A stretch of DNA of 35,828 bases from positions 1 to 35,828 of IMG/VR virus record IMGVR_UViG_3300007735_000671. One strand, written 5' to 3'. Every line of letters begins with the position of its first letter. Position 1 is the first letter of the stretch. The DNA comes from a virus. The position numbers and the translations under genes are program-made. Below the pieces are notes generated by a model that was given only the letters and a program-made list of their open reading frames with translations, was not told the origin of the DNA and did no database searches. Shown in pieces: positions 29,007 through 35,828 of the stretch.

Positions 29007-29412
29007 CGTCAGGTGCTCCTTGTGTTTTGTCTATAACTATCATTGCATGTTCTGCTAATTCTTTAAATGATTCACTCATGATTGAGAGTCGTTCTGCGAT
29101 TTCTTCTCGGTGGTCTGCGCCCCCTTCTTCTGTGAGATGTCCAGCAAGTTGACCCACATAGTCAGCAAACTGGATTGACTCAAGCCAAATTGCGGAGGGA
29201 TTGAAGATTTTGTTTGTTGCTTCATCAATATGTTCCACAAAGTTTGGAAGTTCACTTAGTAAACTATCCTTTAGTGTCTGTGGTAGGTCCGCTTGTACTA
29301 TCGCTTTCTCCACCATCTTCGGGTTGATTGAGATGCTCGCCACTGTAAAGTTTTTTATGCTCTCCTTGCGTGAGTTCTTTAAACTCTTTCTTTTCCGTTT
29401 CTTCCCAAACAT
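28993..29412 (-). CDS. Unknown protein of the replication operon
   Basis: A protein of 139 residues if started at ATG 29412, which has GGAG five bases upstream. The N-terminal 30 residues are very basic (MFGKKRKRKSLKNSRKESIK) and overlap the upstream gene by 149 bases in another frame; a shorter start at 29316 (MVEKAIVQADLPQTLKDSLL) would reduce the overlap to 53 bases but has a poorer site. The rest is acidic and helical. No family recognised. Confidence 0.5.
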   Translation of the reverse strand: MFGKKRKRKSLKNSRKESIKNFTVASISINPKMVEKAIVQADLPQTLKDSLLSELPNFVEHIDEATNKIFNPSAIWLESIQFADYVGQLAGHLTEEGGADHREEIAERLSIMSESFKELAEHAMIVIDKTQGAPDDGTQ

Positions 29413-29572
29413 AGGTTCTCCATCCGACTATCCAAGTAAAGTTCTTTGGTAAAAATTTCAACTGCTTTTTCATATCTGCGATTAGTTCTTCGGTTGGAAC
29501 AACTACGCTTTCACTTCTATCTGAGCCAAGTATCTCGCCCATGTTTTCTACTAATCTAAGTTCCCAAGTCAT
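29264..29572 (-). CDS. Unknown protein of the replication operon
   Basis: A protein of 102 residues, ATG overlapping the upstream stop (ATGA). MTWELRLVENMGEILGSDRS, then a helical part and a Trp-rich NFTWIVGWRTYVWEETEKKE; the end is Gly/Ser/Thr/Asp-rich and probably disordered. Its second half overlaps the next gene. No family recognised. Confidence 0.5.
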   Translation of the reverse strand: MTWELRLVENMGEILGSDRSESVVVPTEELIADMKKQLKFLPKNFTWIVGWRTYVWEETEKKEFKELTQGEHKKLYSGEHLNQPEDGGESDSTSGPTTDTKG

Positions 29573-30348
29573 TGAATAACTGCATCCTTAATCTGCATAC
29601 TGGCTGGGTCGTAGATAAGCCAAACAGGTGAAGCACCATTGGCATCGGCTGGACCGTATCTATTCTTAACAGCACACACGCCCATAGTTGCAATCTGTCC
29701 GTGTACTGTGAGGATTAACGAAGGAGTTTGAGCAATCTTTCCATGCAATGATGAACGCGGTGGACAAGGATTACCAGTAACACCTTCGCTGGTGTGATGA
29801 CACACAACTACAGCAGCACCAGTATCTCGTGCCCACCACTTGAGTTCACGCATGAGGGTGCGTAATCCACCCCACTCATCTTGCCCATCAAGTGTAACAT
29901 CAACAGCATTATCTAGTACTACAAGTTCAACATCTTTACCTAAGCGTTCGCGGGCTGCAAGGATTGCATCCTCAATATCTTTTAGATTAGGTGCAGAATC
30001 AAACTCCCACATAATGTGGTCTGCTGGTTTCAACATTTGTGCTGCCCACTCTCTATCTGATTCCATCATAGGTTCAACCTCTGCTTGTGTTCTGTTAGTT
30101 AACATTGCAAGCAAACGCAAACTCATGGTGTGAGAGTGAGTATCTGCAGATATGTAAAGAGTTGGAACCTTTGCATGTACTGCAAGTGATAAAGCAAATG
30201 TAGATTTACCAGCACCTGGTGGTCCTGCAACCATACTTACTTCGCCTCGTCTAAACGCTATCTGCTGCTCCAGCAGGGAGCGCCACACTGTTGGAAGCGT
30301 GGCACCACCCTGTGAGGCAGTCCTGATTGCGCGAGAAAGTAAGCGCAT
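29569..30348 (-). CDS. DnaB/RecA-like ATPase (helicase or recombination ATPase)
   Basis: A protein of 259 residues. Walker A AGPPGAGKST (41-50), ISADTHSHTMSLRLL as the H1a-like region with the catalytic acid nearby, Walker B VELVVLDNAVD, and AAVVVCHHTSEGV in the sensor strand are as in DnaB/RadA-type RecA-fold ATPases. It lacks the DnaB N-terminal primase-binding domain. Next to primase and nuclease genes, a replicative or recombination helicase role is likely. The ribosome-binding site is weak. Confidence 0.75.
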   Translation of the reverse strand: MRLLSRAIRTASQGGATLPTVWRSLLEQQIAFRRGEVSMVAGPPGAGKSTFALSLAVHAKVPTLYISADTHSHTMSLRLLAMLTNRTQAEVEPMMESDREWAAQMLKPADHIMWEFDSAPNLKDIEDAILAARERLGKDVELVVLDNAVDVTLDGQDEWGGLRTLMRELKWWARDTGAAVVVCHHTSEGVTGNPCPPRSSLHGKIAQTPSLILTVHGQIATMGVCAVKNRYGPADANGASPVWLIYDPASMQIKDAVIQ

Positions 30349-30351
30349 CTG

Positions 30352-30726
30352 CTATGCAGGAACCTTATTTTGGCAAGCCTGTCCCTGTGGCTTAGGGCAA
30401 GCATAGAACGCTTTGTATGGTCTACCAGTAGATTTAGCAATACCTGCTGGAACAAAGCGCATAGCACCACCACCACATGCACACTCAGGTGTGCCTGCTG
30501 ACGGAGTTGCGGTTGGTGCTGAGCCTACGACTTGTGCATTAGGGAAAGCATTTTTAACTACTGCCATACCTTCCACTGTTTTTTCTAAATCAACTAACGC
30601 TGCAAGGCGTTCGCTAATTTGTGTCATTAGTAAATCAAGTTCAGCACCATCGGCAGCACGAAGATTAATTAACATGCCATCCTTTTTGGTTTTGAAGTTG
30701 ATTTGTATTGGTGTGTTTTCACTCAT
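30352..30726 (-). CDS. Zinc-ribbon protein of the replication operon (possible ssDNA binder)
   Basis: A protein of 124 residues with a strong AGGAG site. The N-terminal part (INFKTKKDGMLINLRAADGA and a helix) leads to a Thr/Ala/Pro-rich linker, then ECACGGGAMRFVPAGIAKST with FYACPKPQGQACQ: two cysteine pairs forming a probable zinc ribbon like those at the end of topoisomerases. Placed between the helicase-like and nuclease-like genes, it could bind single-stranded DNA; that is inference. Confidence 0.5.
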   Translation of the reverse strand: MSENTPIQINFKTKKDGMLINLRAADGAELDLLMTQISERLAALVDLEKTVEGMAVVKNAFPNAQVVGSAPTATPSAGTPECACGGGAMRFVPAGIAKSTGRPYKAFYACPKPQGQACQNKVPA

Positions 30727-31597
30727 TTGTTTCTCCTAACTCAGGATATTTATGTGATTCTATACCTTTTACTGCATAGCAAGCATGATTAACAGAACAT
30801 GTCCCACACATAAAACCAGGTTGTGGGATGAATATATTGTTATCAATGGCAATCTTGAACCCACGAAGATGTGAGCCAAGTCTATTTTCAGTGTAGTGGT
30901 CTAGGTCTACTGGAGTTGTTAACTCCCCTGTGCGTGCCATGAAGTATGCACCCTTTGTAGGGCGTACACCCATAACCTTTTCGCACATGATTGCGTAGGT
31001 TCCTAGTTGTGTGTATGTGATTGGTGCTCTTGTAGATGTCTTAATATCTATAACAGTAAGTTCTCCGTCAGGAGATACCATTAATCTATCAAGAAACCCT
31101 TTCATTAATACTCCGCTAATTTCAACATTTAGTTCTGTTTCAATAGCAAAGTCGCCACCTGAAAGTTGATAAGGCGTATATGGATTATCTTGTTTGCGCC
31201 ACTCTATCCAGTTGTGGAACATCTTAGGTCCATTGTCCAACCACCAAGACTCATCCTCTTTGTTTGGATATTGTCTAGTGGCTTTACCTCCAGCGCGGAA
31301 CGGCATACCGTTGTCAGCCATCTCGTAGTTCTTTTTCCAATAATCTACAAAGACTGTGCGACAATCAACATCTGCGATTGCCTGCATTTGTGGCTCCATA
31401 CGGTCATACCACTCAGTACACTCGTGCACAGATTTACCCCCTACAAGCCAGTAGGATGGGTTCTCAGGCACTTTCTGTATTCGGGAAAGGTAGTACGACC
31501 AACCACAATTAAGCCATGTACTCATGGCGCTGTGGCTGATGTAGGGCTTTCCAGTTTTTTCTTCAAGTGTCATAGCAATAGGAGAGTCTACACGCAC
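30719..31597 (-). CDS. Cas4/RecB-like nuclease with iron-sulphur cysteines
   Basis: A protein of 292 residues from GTG 31597, four bases after AGGAG; an ATG at 31573 is the alternative. Order: Cys31 (STWLNCGWSYYL), GGKSVHECTEWYD (nuclease His58), GFLDRLMVSPDGELTVIDIK (the D then D-x-K active-site motifs), QLGTYA, then C264-x2-C267-x5-C273. Four cysteines split this way hold a 4Fe-4S cluster in Cas4/AddB-type exonucleases. Replication or recombination nuclease; no CRISPR array is present in the window. First gene of the minus-strand replication operon. Confidence 0.8.
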   Translation of the reverse strand: MRVDSPIAMTLEEKTGKPYISHSAMSTWLNCGWSYYLSRIQKVPENPSYWLVGGKSVHECTEWYDRMEPQMQAIADVDCRTVFVDYWKKNYEMADNGMPFRAGGKATRQYPNKEDESWWLDNGPKMFHNWIEWRKQDNPYTPYQLSGGDFAIETELNVEISGVLMKGFLDRLMVSPDGELTVIDIKTSTRAPITYTQLGTYAIMCEKVMGVRPTKGAYFMARTGELTTPVDLDHYTENRLGSHLRGFKIAIDNNIFIPQPGFMCGTCSVNHACYAVKGIESHKYPELGETNE

Positions 31598-31695
31598 CTC
31601 ACTCCTCTATTCAGCGACACGCCGAGTTAATTACATAAATGTAGTTTTGCGTAAAATTTCACTACACTCCTGTTCGTGCAGAACGGAATAAGTGT
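31598..31695. promoter_or_regulatory. Divergent promoter gap (no clear boxes)
   Basis: A 98-base gap between the minus-strand nuclease gene and the plus-strand zinc-ribbon gene; promoters for both must lie in or near it. AT-rich ATAAATGTAGTTTTGCGTAA and TATGTAAT (minus strand) are the best -10-like stretches, but spacing to any -35 is poor. No GTTTAAAC occurs here. Confidence 0.3.
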
Positions 31696-31899
31696 ATGTG
31701 GTTGCTGAAGCGAAAGCGTAAGCAACCCTCTGCAGATTATAGTGGTATTCCAACACATGTGTGTCCATGTGGCTCTAGGTTAATAAAAGTAAATTGCATT
31801 TTTGATGGTGGCGAAATAGTCCTTTGGTTTACAGATGCAGAGTGTGCATTTTGTGGCGCAAAGTTGACAGCACCCACACCAGTAGATGGCGTGCTATAG
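31696..31899 (+). CDS. Zinc-ribbon-like small protein
   Basis: A protein of 67 residues. HVCPCGSRLIKVNCIFDGGE, then LWFTDAECAFCGAKLTAPTP: a C-x-C-G and C-x2-C-G pair around a beta stretch, as in small zinc ribbons common in actinophages. The basic N-terminus (MWLLKRKRKQPS) could touch nucleic acid or membrane. It is the only gene of a short plus-strand unit between the replication and lysis operons. The stop codon lies within a candidate promoter. Confidence 0.6.
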   Translation: MWLLKRKRKQPSADYSGIPTHVCPCGSRLIKVNCIFDGGEIVLWFTDAECAFCGAKLTAPTPVDGVL

Positions 31900-31907
31900 T
31901 TTGATTG

Positions 31908-32027
31908 ACCGTACAGCGTTGGGGAACGCGGTGTGGTGTGCCTATAAAGGAAAATAGGTAGAACAACGGACAAACAAAAAAAGCCCCCGCTTGTCAAGTA
32001 GTAGTGTCTTGACTGCGGGGGTCTTTT
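31908..32027 (+). ncRNA. Candidate small RNA between TGCTATAGT and terminator
   Basis: An extended -10 (TG at 31892, TATAGT at 31895-31900) is followed by about 120 bases with no open frame and then a strong terminator. Within it are two hairpins: GCGTT-GGGG-AACGC, and CCTAT...ATAGG. The layout promoter, structured body, terminator is that of a small RNA, but the same DNA could be only the 3' untranslated part of the zinc-ribbon mRNA. Confidence 0.35.
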
Positions 32028-32035
32028 GTTTAAAC
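31973..32035. terminator. Bidirectional Rho-independent terminator ending in GTTTAAAC
   Basis: CCCCCGC (31984-31990) pairs with GCGGGGG (32015-32021), with inner GTCAAG/CTTGAC. TCTTTT follows on the plus strand, and a long A run (31973-31982) gives the T tract for the minus strand. The T tract leads into GTTTAAAC (32028-32035), as at 22391. It sits between the plus-strand unit and the 3' end of the minus-strand holin gene. Confidence 0.8.
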
Positions 32036-32043
32036 AGTATAAG

Positions 32044-32256
32044 TTATTTAGAACCTAAACCATATTCTCTTTCAGTCTTGTCTGCCCACTTAGCAAGTGG
32101 TGCAGCAAGAGCGCCGATAAGAATTGCTTGCTCAGGTGCTAGGTCAGCAGCAAGTGCTAATCCCATTGAGATTGCTGATGCAAGAACAGCACGAAGATAA
32201 GATTTAATTGCAGCCTTAGTCTTTTTGCTTTTTAGTTTAGCGATTAGGTCTTTCAT
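32044..32256 (-). CDS. Holin, putative
   Basis: A protein of 70 residues: a short basic N-terminus (MKDLIAKLKSKKTKAAIKSY), then LRAVLASAISMGLALAADLA and EQAILIGALAAPLAKWAD, two hydrophobic segments, then a charged tail. Size and topology fit small class II holins such as those of the r1t-like type in actinophages. It is last in the lysis cassette, downstream of the endolysin. AAAGG before the start. Confidence 0.6.
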   Translation of the reverse strand: MKDLIAKLKSKKTKAAIKSYLRAVLASAISMGLALAADLAPEQAILIGALAAPLAKWADKTEREYGLGSK

Positions 32257-32279
32257 GTTTTGCCTTTCGTTTAAATTGC

Positions 32280-32741
32280 CTACTTTTTTTTTGGGTTATT
32301 GCTTATTGTTTCGGCAATTATTTGTTTGGTTAGGCTTGGTTGATTCTTCCACCAGAACCAAGGGCTGGTATCTTTTGCAAACTCTGGTCTAATGGAAATA
32401 TGTAAGTGTTTGTTATGGAGATTACTACCTGTATATTTTCTATCACCTTGCTTGGCTTTAGCCCTTGACCAAATCTTTCCTTGGAATATGAGATAGTCAA
32501 CTCTGTCATCTTCCTTGAACTTTTGGAATAACTCCGCACAGTCAATACCATGCTTTGGGTCATGGGTTAAGTCTACCGCAAGACCTGTATTATGGTCGGA
32601 ATTTGGGCTTGCTTTTATATGTGCTGCCGATGGCAGTAAGCCATCAGATGCTTTCTTTCTTAGTGGTGATAGGGCTGTTGCTTGACGAAGGACCGATATA
32701 GCAGCAGGACTTGCCACCTTTGCTATCTTTGGTTTGCTCAT
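32280..32741 (-). CDS. Endolysin, M15-like D,D/L-Ala-D-Glu-type peptidase
   Basis: A protein of 153 residues. SPNSDHNTGLAVDLTHDP gives H50-x6-D57 and HNKHLHISI gives H112-x-H114: the three zinc ligands (H50, D57, H114) and the H-x-H motif of M15/LAS metallopeptidases. The basic N-terminus lacks a signal peptide, and no cell-wall-binding domain is seen; the C-terminus is short and Lys-rich. Cleavage of peptidoglycan peptides during lysis is the likely job, with holin and a second membrane protein on either side. Confidence 0.75.
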   Translation of the reverse strand: MSKPKIAKVASPAAISVLRQATALSPLRKKASDGLLPSAAHIKASPNSDHNTGLAVDLTHDPKHGIDCAELFQKFKEDDRVDYLIFQGKIWSRAKAKQGDRKYTGSNLHNKHLHISIRPEFAKDTSPWFWWKNQPSLTKQIIAETISNNPKKK

Positions 32742-32743
32742 AC

Positions 32744-32947
32744 TTACTTTCTTAAAGCCTCTTTAACTAGGTCTGTTAATAACTCTACCTTATGTTCTAG
32801 CGCATTGACGGTATCCTTGAGGCTTGACCCACCATTGGGTTTAAGTTCTGACAGATAATGTTTTGTCAGATGCTTTACTCCCATGGCTAGTGCGCCAACT
32901 AAAGTTGTTACAGATACTGCGAGTGCAGCCCAATCAGAAGGGGTCAT
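32744..32947 (-). CDS. Second lysis-cassette membrane protein (holin- or DUF2746-like)
   Basis: Start at ATG 32947 (MTPSDWAALAVSVTTLVGAL), after GGAG; a longer in-frame start would run into the tail gene. The product has 67 residues: one transmembrane helix at the N-terminus, then a charged helical region (NGGSSLKDTVNALEHKVELL) typical of DUF2746-like putative holins of actinophages, as I recall. Directly upstream of endolysin. May act as holin, antiholin or pinholin. Confidence 0.6.
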   Translation of the reverse strand: MTPSDWAALAVSVTTLVGALAMGVKHLTKHYLSELKPNGGSSLKDTVNALEHKVELLTDLVKEALRK

Positions 32948-32960
32948 TATGGCTCCTAAA

Positions 32961-34931
32961 TTATACGACAGTTCTTGCCGTGATTTGAATAATCCCACCC
33001 CACCCAGTGAAGTTTCCATTAGGTGGTGTAGTACGAGTGAAGGTTACTTGTTCAATCACAGCCTCAATAGGTTCACCATTAGCCGTGAAATCTTGGATGA
33101 TTACAGTTTCGCCTTGTGCTTCCATTTGCTCAAGTGATTGTAAACGAGCAAGGGCATATCCTTGATAGCCCATAATGTTTTTAAGACGGTCACGCTCAGA
33201 ATCAAAACAAAAGAGAGGAAACTGAATAAGACGAGCACGAGTAGGAGTAGGCAAAGCCTTAACAGAGTAACCAGACATAACAGCACCTGTTGTCGCAGTG
33301 GTGTCGTTACGGTTGAGGCGGAACTTAAATTGCGCTTGAACATTAACATCGCTAAAAACCGATGATAAATCGTAGTCATAATCTGTAGTGCTTCCTTCTG
33401 TTACTGTTCTAAATGAAGATGCTGCTCCATCTATTACACGGAAAATATCAATATCACCATCTAGTGCGCCTTCAGTACGCAGTCTTAAACGCTTCCATGC
33501 TTTATTCTCAAGAGTTTCGTAACGGATAATACCTGTAGTTAATTCACCTGATTCTAATAACTCAGTAGCATGTTCAATAAATAATCCATCACCATTTACA
33601 CAAAAGGCTACGCGACCATCACTTAGGTTAGCAACACCCTCAACCTTACCAGTAGCAGTATCTGCATATACATCTGTAGCATAGGCATAGCCTCCACCAG
33701 TTAATGGTTGTGATAAATCAACGCGGTAGATACCAGAGTTACCACCTACACCAGAGTCAACTCCAGCATAAATAAATCTACTGTAGGCACTCATCTTGAA
33801 TACACCTAATGATGTTGTAAATACTAAAGGTCCATAGGATAAGTCGCCTGTATCATTAGCAATAGCAACTCTTAATCCCTGGCTAGTACCTAAGATTATA
33901 TAGGTGCCAAGGTATCCAAGTAAGCCAGTAATCTGTTCTCCACCAGGTAATGTGATTACGCTGGTCATAGTATTTAAAGTACCATCATCGGCTACTGTAA
34001 TCTTATAGACATTACCTTGCTCACCTGAGAATCCACCAACATAGATGGCAGCACCAGCCTCAGTAATTGCTCGGAAGGTATATCCAAGTGGCAAAGTAGT
34101 GCTTCCATTTACTGCAGTAAGTGTGCTTAAGTTAGTAGAAGCACCAGTATTACGATTTAGTTCATACACAAATGTACTTTTATTAGTGTCATGGTAGCCT
34201 AGAATAAAACGATTCTTTACATAGGCAATCGTAGCAGTTTGTGCGTTGGCTGTATTAATTGTATAGTCTTGATGTAATGATGGGCTGGCTGCATCAAATG
34301 AGTAACGCCAAACTTTAGTTGCGGTAACCATCATTAAATCATTACCGCCCATACCAACAGCAATAATATTCTCAGTAAGTGCAGTGTTATCTACTATAGT
34401 TGTTTCAGCACCATCACTTACTCTAATTCTTAAGACACGGATTGTTTCAGTAGATGCGTACTTAACTAAAATTAGATATTCAACACCAGCAATTACTGTA
34501 TTAAATACACGGCTATCACCAGTGACTGCCTCTTGTAAAGTAGTTCTCTTTAATAAAGATATTTGTCCTGGAGTCCAAGGATTAATACCTACTGAACTTG
34601 CAAAACGAAAGCGTGCCTCATCAAGGCTACCTGTAATTGGTTCTTGGTATGGGCTACCTGCGCCTAGATGGAAAGATGATTGGGAGCGAATCCAATAGCC
34701 TGAACCTGATAATGACTGCTCACCTGGGTCACGCAGTTGGTCAACTCGTTGAGTTCTAAACTCTGCAGTCTGCCTACGGTATGGAGTGTTGTCTGTGATG
34801 GCGTAGATGAACGGCATACCAGCAACCGCAACATCATACTTATATGTGGTTGGGTCATAGTAAGTTGAGATACGACCTGAAAGGTCAATGTATACGCGTT
34901 CCGATATATCGGGTGGTCTACTATCAGCCAT
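32961..34931 (-). CDS. Large tail protein, beta-propeller-like
   Basis: A protein of 656 residues with a TTAAGGAG site. MADSRPPDISERVYIDLSGR at the N-terminus, then a long body of repeated beta strands with Gly/Thr/Asp turns (VYVGGFSGEQGNVYKI-like units), consistent with a propeller. Near the C-terminus come RFRLNRNDTTATTGAVMSGY and ARLIQFPLFCFDSE. Related proteins that I recall in actinophages are minor tail or tail-tube-associated proteins. No catalytic motif. First gene after a leader hairpin carrying GTTTAAAC. Confidence 0.6.
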   Translation of the reverse strand: MADSRPPDISERVYIDLSGRISTYYDPTTYKYDVAVAGMPFIYAITDNTPYRRQTAEFRTQRVDQLRDPGEQSLSGSGYWIRSQSSFHLGAGSPYQEPITGSLDEARFRFASSVGINPWTPGQISLLKRTTLQEAVTGDSRVFNTVIAGVEYLILVKYASTETIRVLRIRVSDGAETTIVDNTALTENIIAVGMGGNDLMMVTATKVWRYSFDAASPSLHQDYTINTANAQTATIAYVKNRFILGYHDTNKSTFVYELNRNTGASTNLSTLTAVNGSTTLPLGYTFRAITEAGAAIYVGGFSGEQGNVYKITVADDGTLNTMTSVITLPGGEQITGLLGYLGTYIILGTSQGLRVAIANDTGDLSYGPLVFTTSLGVFKMSAYSRFIYAGVDSGVGGNSGIYRVDLSQPLTGGGYAYATDVYADTATGKVEGVANLSDGRVAFCVNGDGLFIEHATELLESGELTTGIIRYETLENKAWKRLRLRTEGALDGDIDIFRVIDGAASSFRTVTEGSTTDYDYDLSSVFSDVNVQAQFKFRLNRNDTTATTGAVMSGYSVKALPTPTRARLIQFPLFCFDSERDRLKNIMGYQGYALARLQSLEQMEAQGETVIIQDFTANGEPIEAVIEQVTFTRTTPPNGNFTGWGGIIQITARTVV

Positions 34932-34950
34932 GCTTCTCCTTAAAAATTAA

Positions 34951-34973
34951 TGAACAGTTTAAACACATGTTCA
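34951..34973 (-). promoter_or_regulatory. Leader hairpin, copy B (GTTTAAAC in loop)
   Basis: Arms TGAACA (34951-34956) and TGTTCA (34968-34973) enclose the 11-base loop GTTTAAACACA. It lies 20 bases before the start of the large tail gene on the minus strand and is followed by GG as copy A is. Arm changes between copies A and B (TGAGCA/TGCTCA versus TGAACA/TGTTCA) keep the pairing, which points to selection for the fold. Confidence 0.55.
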
Positions 34974-35014
34974 GGTGTAGTTCTACCCAGGGGACTTTGG
35001 GTAATACTTCTAAG

Positions 35015-35248
35015 TTATTCTTGTGGTGCTTGTGCTGCTAATGCTGCAGCAACTGCTGCTGCTACGGCATCATTAAATGCTTGTTGCTTGGCTGCTTCTT
35101 CGGCTGCCTTGGCTTCTGCCTCGGCTACCTTGCGTGCTTCGGCTGCTGCTTGGTCTGCTTCATATTGAGCAAATTCTTCATCAGTCATCTCACGGTCTGT
35201 AATTGTATCTGTTGCTATATCGTGTATACGAATTATTGGTCTACTCAT
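35015..35248 (-). CDS. Small Ala/Glu-rich coiled-coil tail-operon protein
   Basis: A protein of 77 residues. MSRPIIRIHDIATDTITDRE is followed by MTDEEFAQYEADQAAAEARK and a long alanine-rich helix. The start overlaps the upstream stop (TAATG). The D-R-E-M-T-D-E-E-x-A-Q-(Y/L) block is common in small phage proteins next to fibre genes, sometimes called tail-assembly or fibre-associated proteins. The repetitive GCT/GCN codons encode the Ala run. Function inferred from position. Confidence 0.6.
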   Translation of the reverse strand: MSRPIIRIHDIATDTITDREMTDEEFAQYEADQAAAEARKVAEAEAKAAEEAAKQQAFNDAVAAAVAAALAAQAPQE

Positions 35249-35760
35249 TATTTAACTCCATAAAGTAAAATTGTTCCTGAAGTAAAGTTACCGTTCTCTG
35301 GAAAAAAAACTAAACTTGTAATTGCTGAAGTTTGATTATATAAACCAGCAGCATTTCTCCAGATATAATTTGTATTTGGACTTGAAACTGTTATGATGTC
35401 TGCTATTTTCCAAGTTGTTGTATTTGCATAATTAGGAATCCTAATTTCTGTTAAATTAGTTGAAGTACTATTAGATGAATATGAATCAAGAACACAAACT
35501 TCAGAATTAAAGGCTGTTTGTGCTTCATAAGAGGTTCCTGTATTAAGAACGTTTCTATGTCTATTAGTACCTGCATCTCCATTAAATCTCATAAATAGTT
35601 GCCTACTATCAGTTGCTGGTCTATAATTTGTAATTATTAAATGCAATAAATTATATGTCTGTGGAATTGATGACAAAGTAACTGATGAACCAGATAATGT
35701 AGTAGTAGACAATAAAGTCATACCACCAGTTTGTGCTGCTGGTACTTGGGTAATAGTCAT
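35248..35760 (-). CDS. Tail fibre or receptor-binding beta-sandwich protein
   Basis: A protein of 170 residues. GGMTLLSTTTLSGSSVTLSS, then IPQTYNLLHLIITNYRPATD and FPENGNFTSGTILLYGVK at the end, a jelly-roll-like pattern (LYGVK/LYG-x-K ending) that I recall from fibre or decoration proteins of freshwater phages. The start overlaps the upstream stop (TAATG). Ser/Thr/Asn-rich composition fits a surface-exposed beta protein. Confidence 0.55.
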   Translation of the reverse strand: MTITQVPAAQTGGMTLLSTTTLSGSSVTLSSIPQTYNLLHLIITNYRPATDSRQLFMRFNGDAGTNRHRNVLNTGTSYEAQTAFNSEVCVLDSYSSNSTSTNLTEIRIPNYANTTTWKIADIITVSSPNTNYIWRNAAGLYNQTSAITSLVFFPENGNFTSGTILLYGVK

Positions 35761-35828
35761 TAGTAGACCTCGTAACCTGCAATATGGAAGTCAACTGCAG
35801 TTGTAGATGCAGAACCAGTAATGGTTTC
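35760..35828 (-). CDS. Tail fibre-type protein, C-terminal end (cut by window edge)
   Basis: The minus strand enters from the window edge as ITGSASTTAVDFHIAGYEVY, then TAA at 35760-35762, which overlaps the next ATG (TAATG). Only about 22 residues are visible. The ending and position upstream of another fibre-type gene suggest a fibre or tail protein. It does not join in frame to the fragment at 1-155, so they are not two halves of one gene across a circular joint at these ends. Confidence 0.55.
   Translation of the reverse strand, partial: ETITGSASTTAVDFHIAGYEVY

Noticed and set aside
30719-31597. CRISPR adaptation gene (cas4) with an array
   Set aside because: No repeat-spacer array or other cas gene is present; Cas4-like nucleases are common in phage replication modules.
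1-35828. Window as a complete circular genome
   Set aside because: The two edge fragments are both minus-strand tail-type genes but do not join in frame (left needs one base to finish a codon, and the right edge is read in another phase), and no DNA polymerase is seen; sequence is probably missing.

Overview
The window looks like most of the genome of a tailed double-stranded DNA phage, cut at both ends. It carries the large terminase subunit, portal, scaffold, major capsid protein, internal virion proteins, tail proteins, a lysis cassette and a replication module. The host is probably an actinobacterium: a WhiB-type iron-sulphur regulator (25007-25348), a class of protein confined to Actinobacteria and their phages, is the best evidence. 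The DNA is AT-rich, so a low-GC actinobacterium such as a freshwater planktonic lineage fits better than a high-GC soil genus; that last step is inference. No integrase or obvious repressor gene is seen. No DNA polymerase gene is seen either; it may lie outside the window.

Layout. (1) 1-19382, all on the minus strand and read from right to left: terminase, portal, two small proteins, a 2036-residue polyvalent internal protein, three further internal virion-type proteins, scaffold, major capsid protein, small head proteins, a proteasome/HslV-like peptidase, a run of tiny basic proteins, a neck/adaptor-type protein and the start of a tail protein. (2) 19383-20192, about 800 bases without a gene, full of palindromes and repeats: the divergent control region and a possible origin. 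(3) 20193-25348, plus strand: an amidoligase with a class II glutamine amidotransferase, then many small early-type genes, a transglycosylase and WhiB. (4) 25404-31597, minus strand: dNMP kinase, a sigma-like factor, nucleases, a primase split over two overlapping genes, a glycosyltransferase, a DnaB/RecA-like ATPase and a Cas4/RecB-like nuclease. (5) 31696-32027, plus strand: a zinc-ribbon protein and a possible small RNA ending at a bidirectional terminator. (6) 32044-35828, minus strand: holin, M15-like endolysin, a second membrane protein and tail/fibre proteins. Most genes are tightly packed, with ATGA, TAATG or TAGTG stop/start overlaps.

The most striking signal not explained by genes is the 8-bp palindrome GTTTAAAC. 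I found 29 copies by eye, where about one is expected by chance. Fifteen lie between 19751 and 22805. They occur inside genes in several reading frames, directly before a start codon, in the spacer of a candidate promoter, immediately after two terminators, and in the loop of a leader hairpin. This looks like a genome-wide binding-site system, comparable in spirit to the dispersed stoperators of some mycobacteriophages but with a different sequence. Other points of interest are the HslV-like peptidase in the capsid operon, the amidoligase/amidotransferase pair with a tRNA-like mini-structure beside it, and a hairpin leader that occurs twice in late operons.
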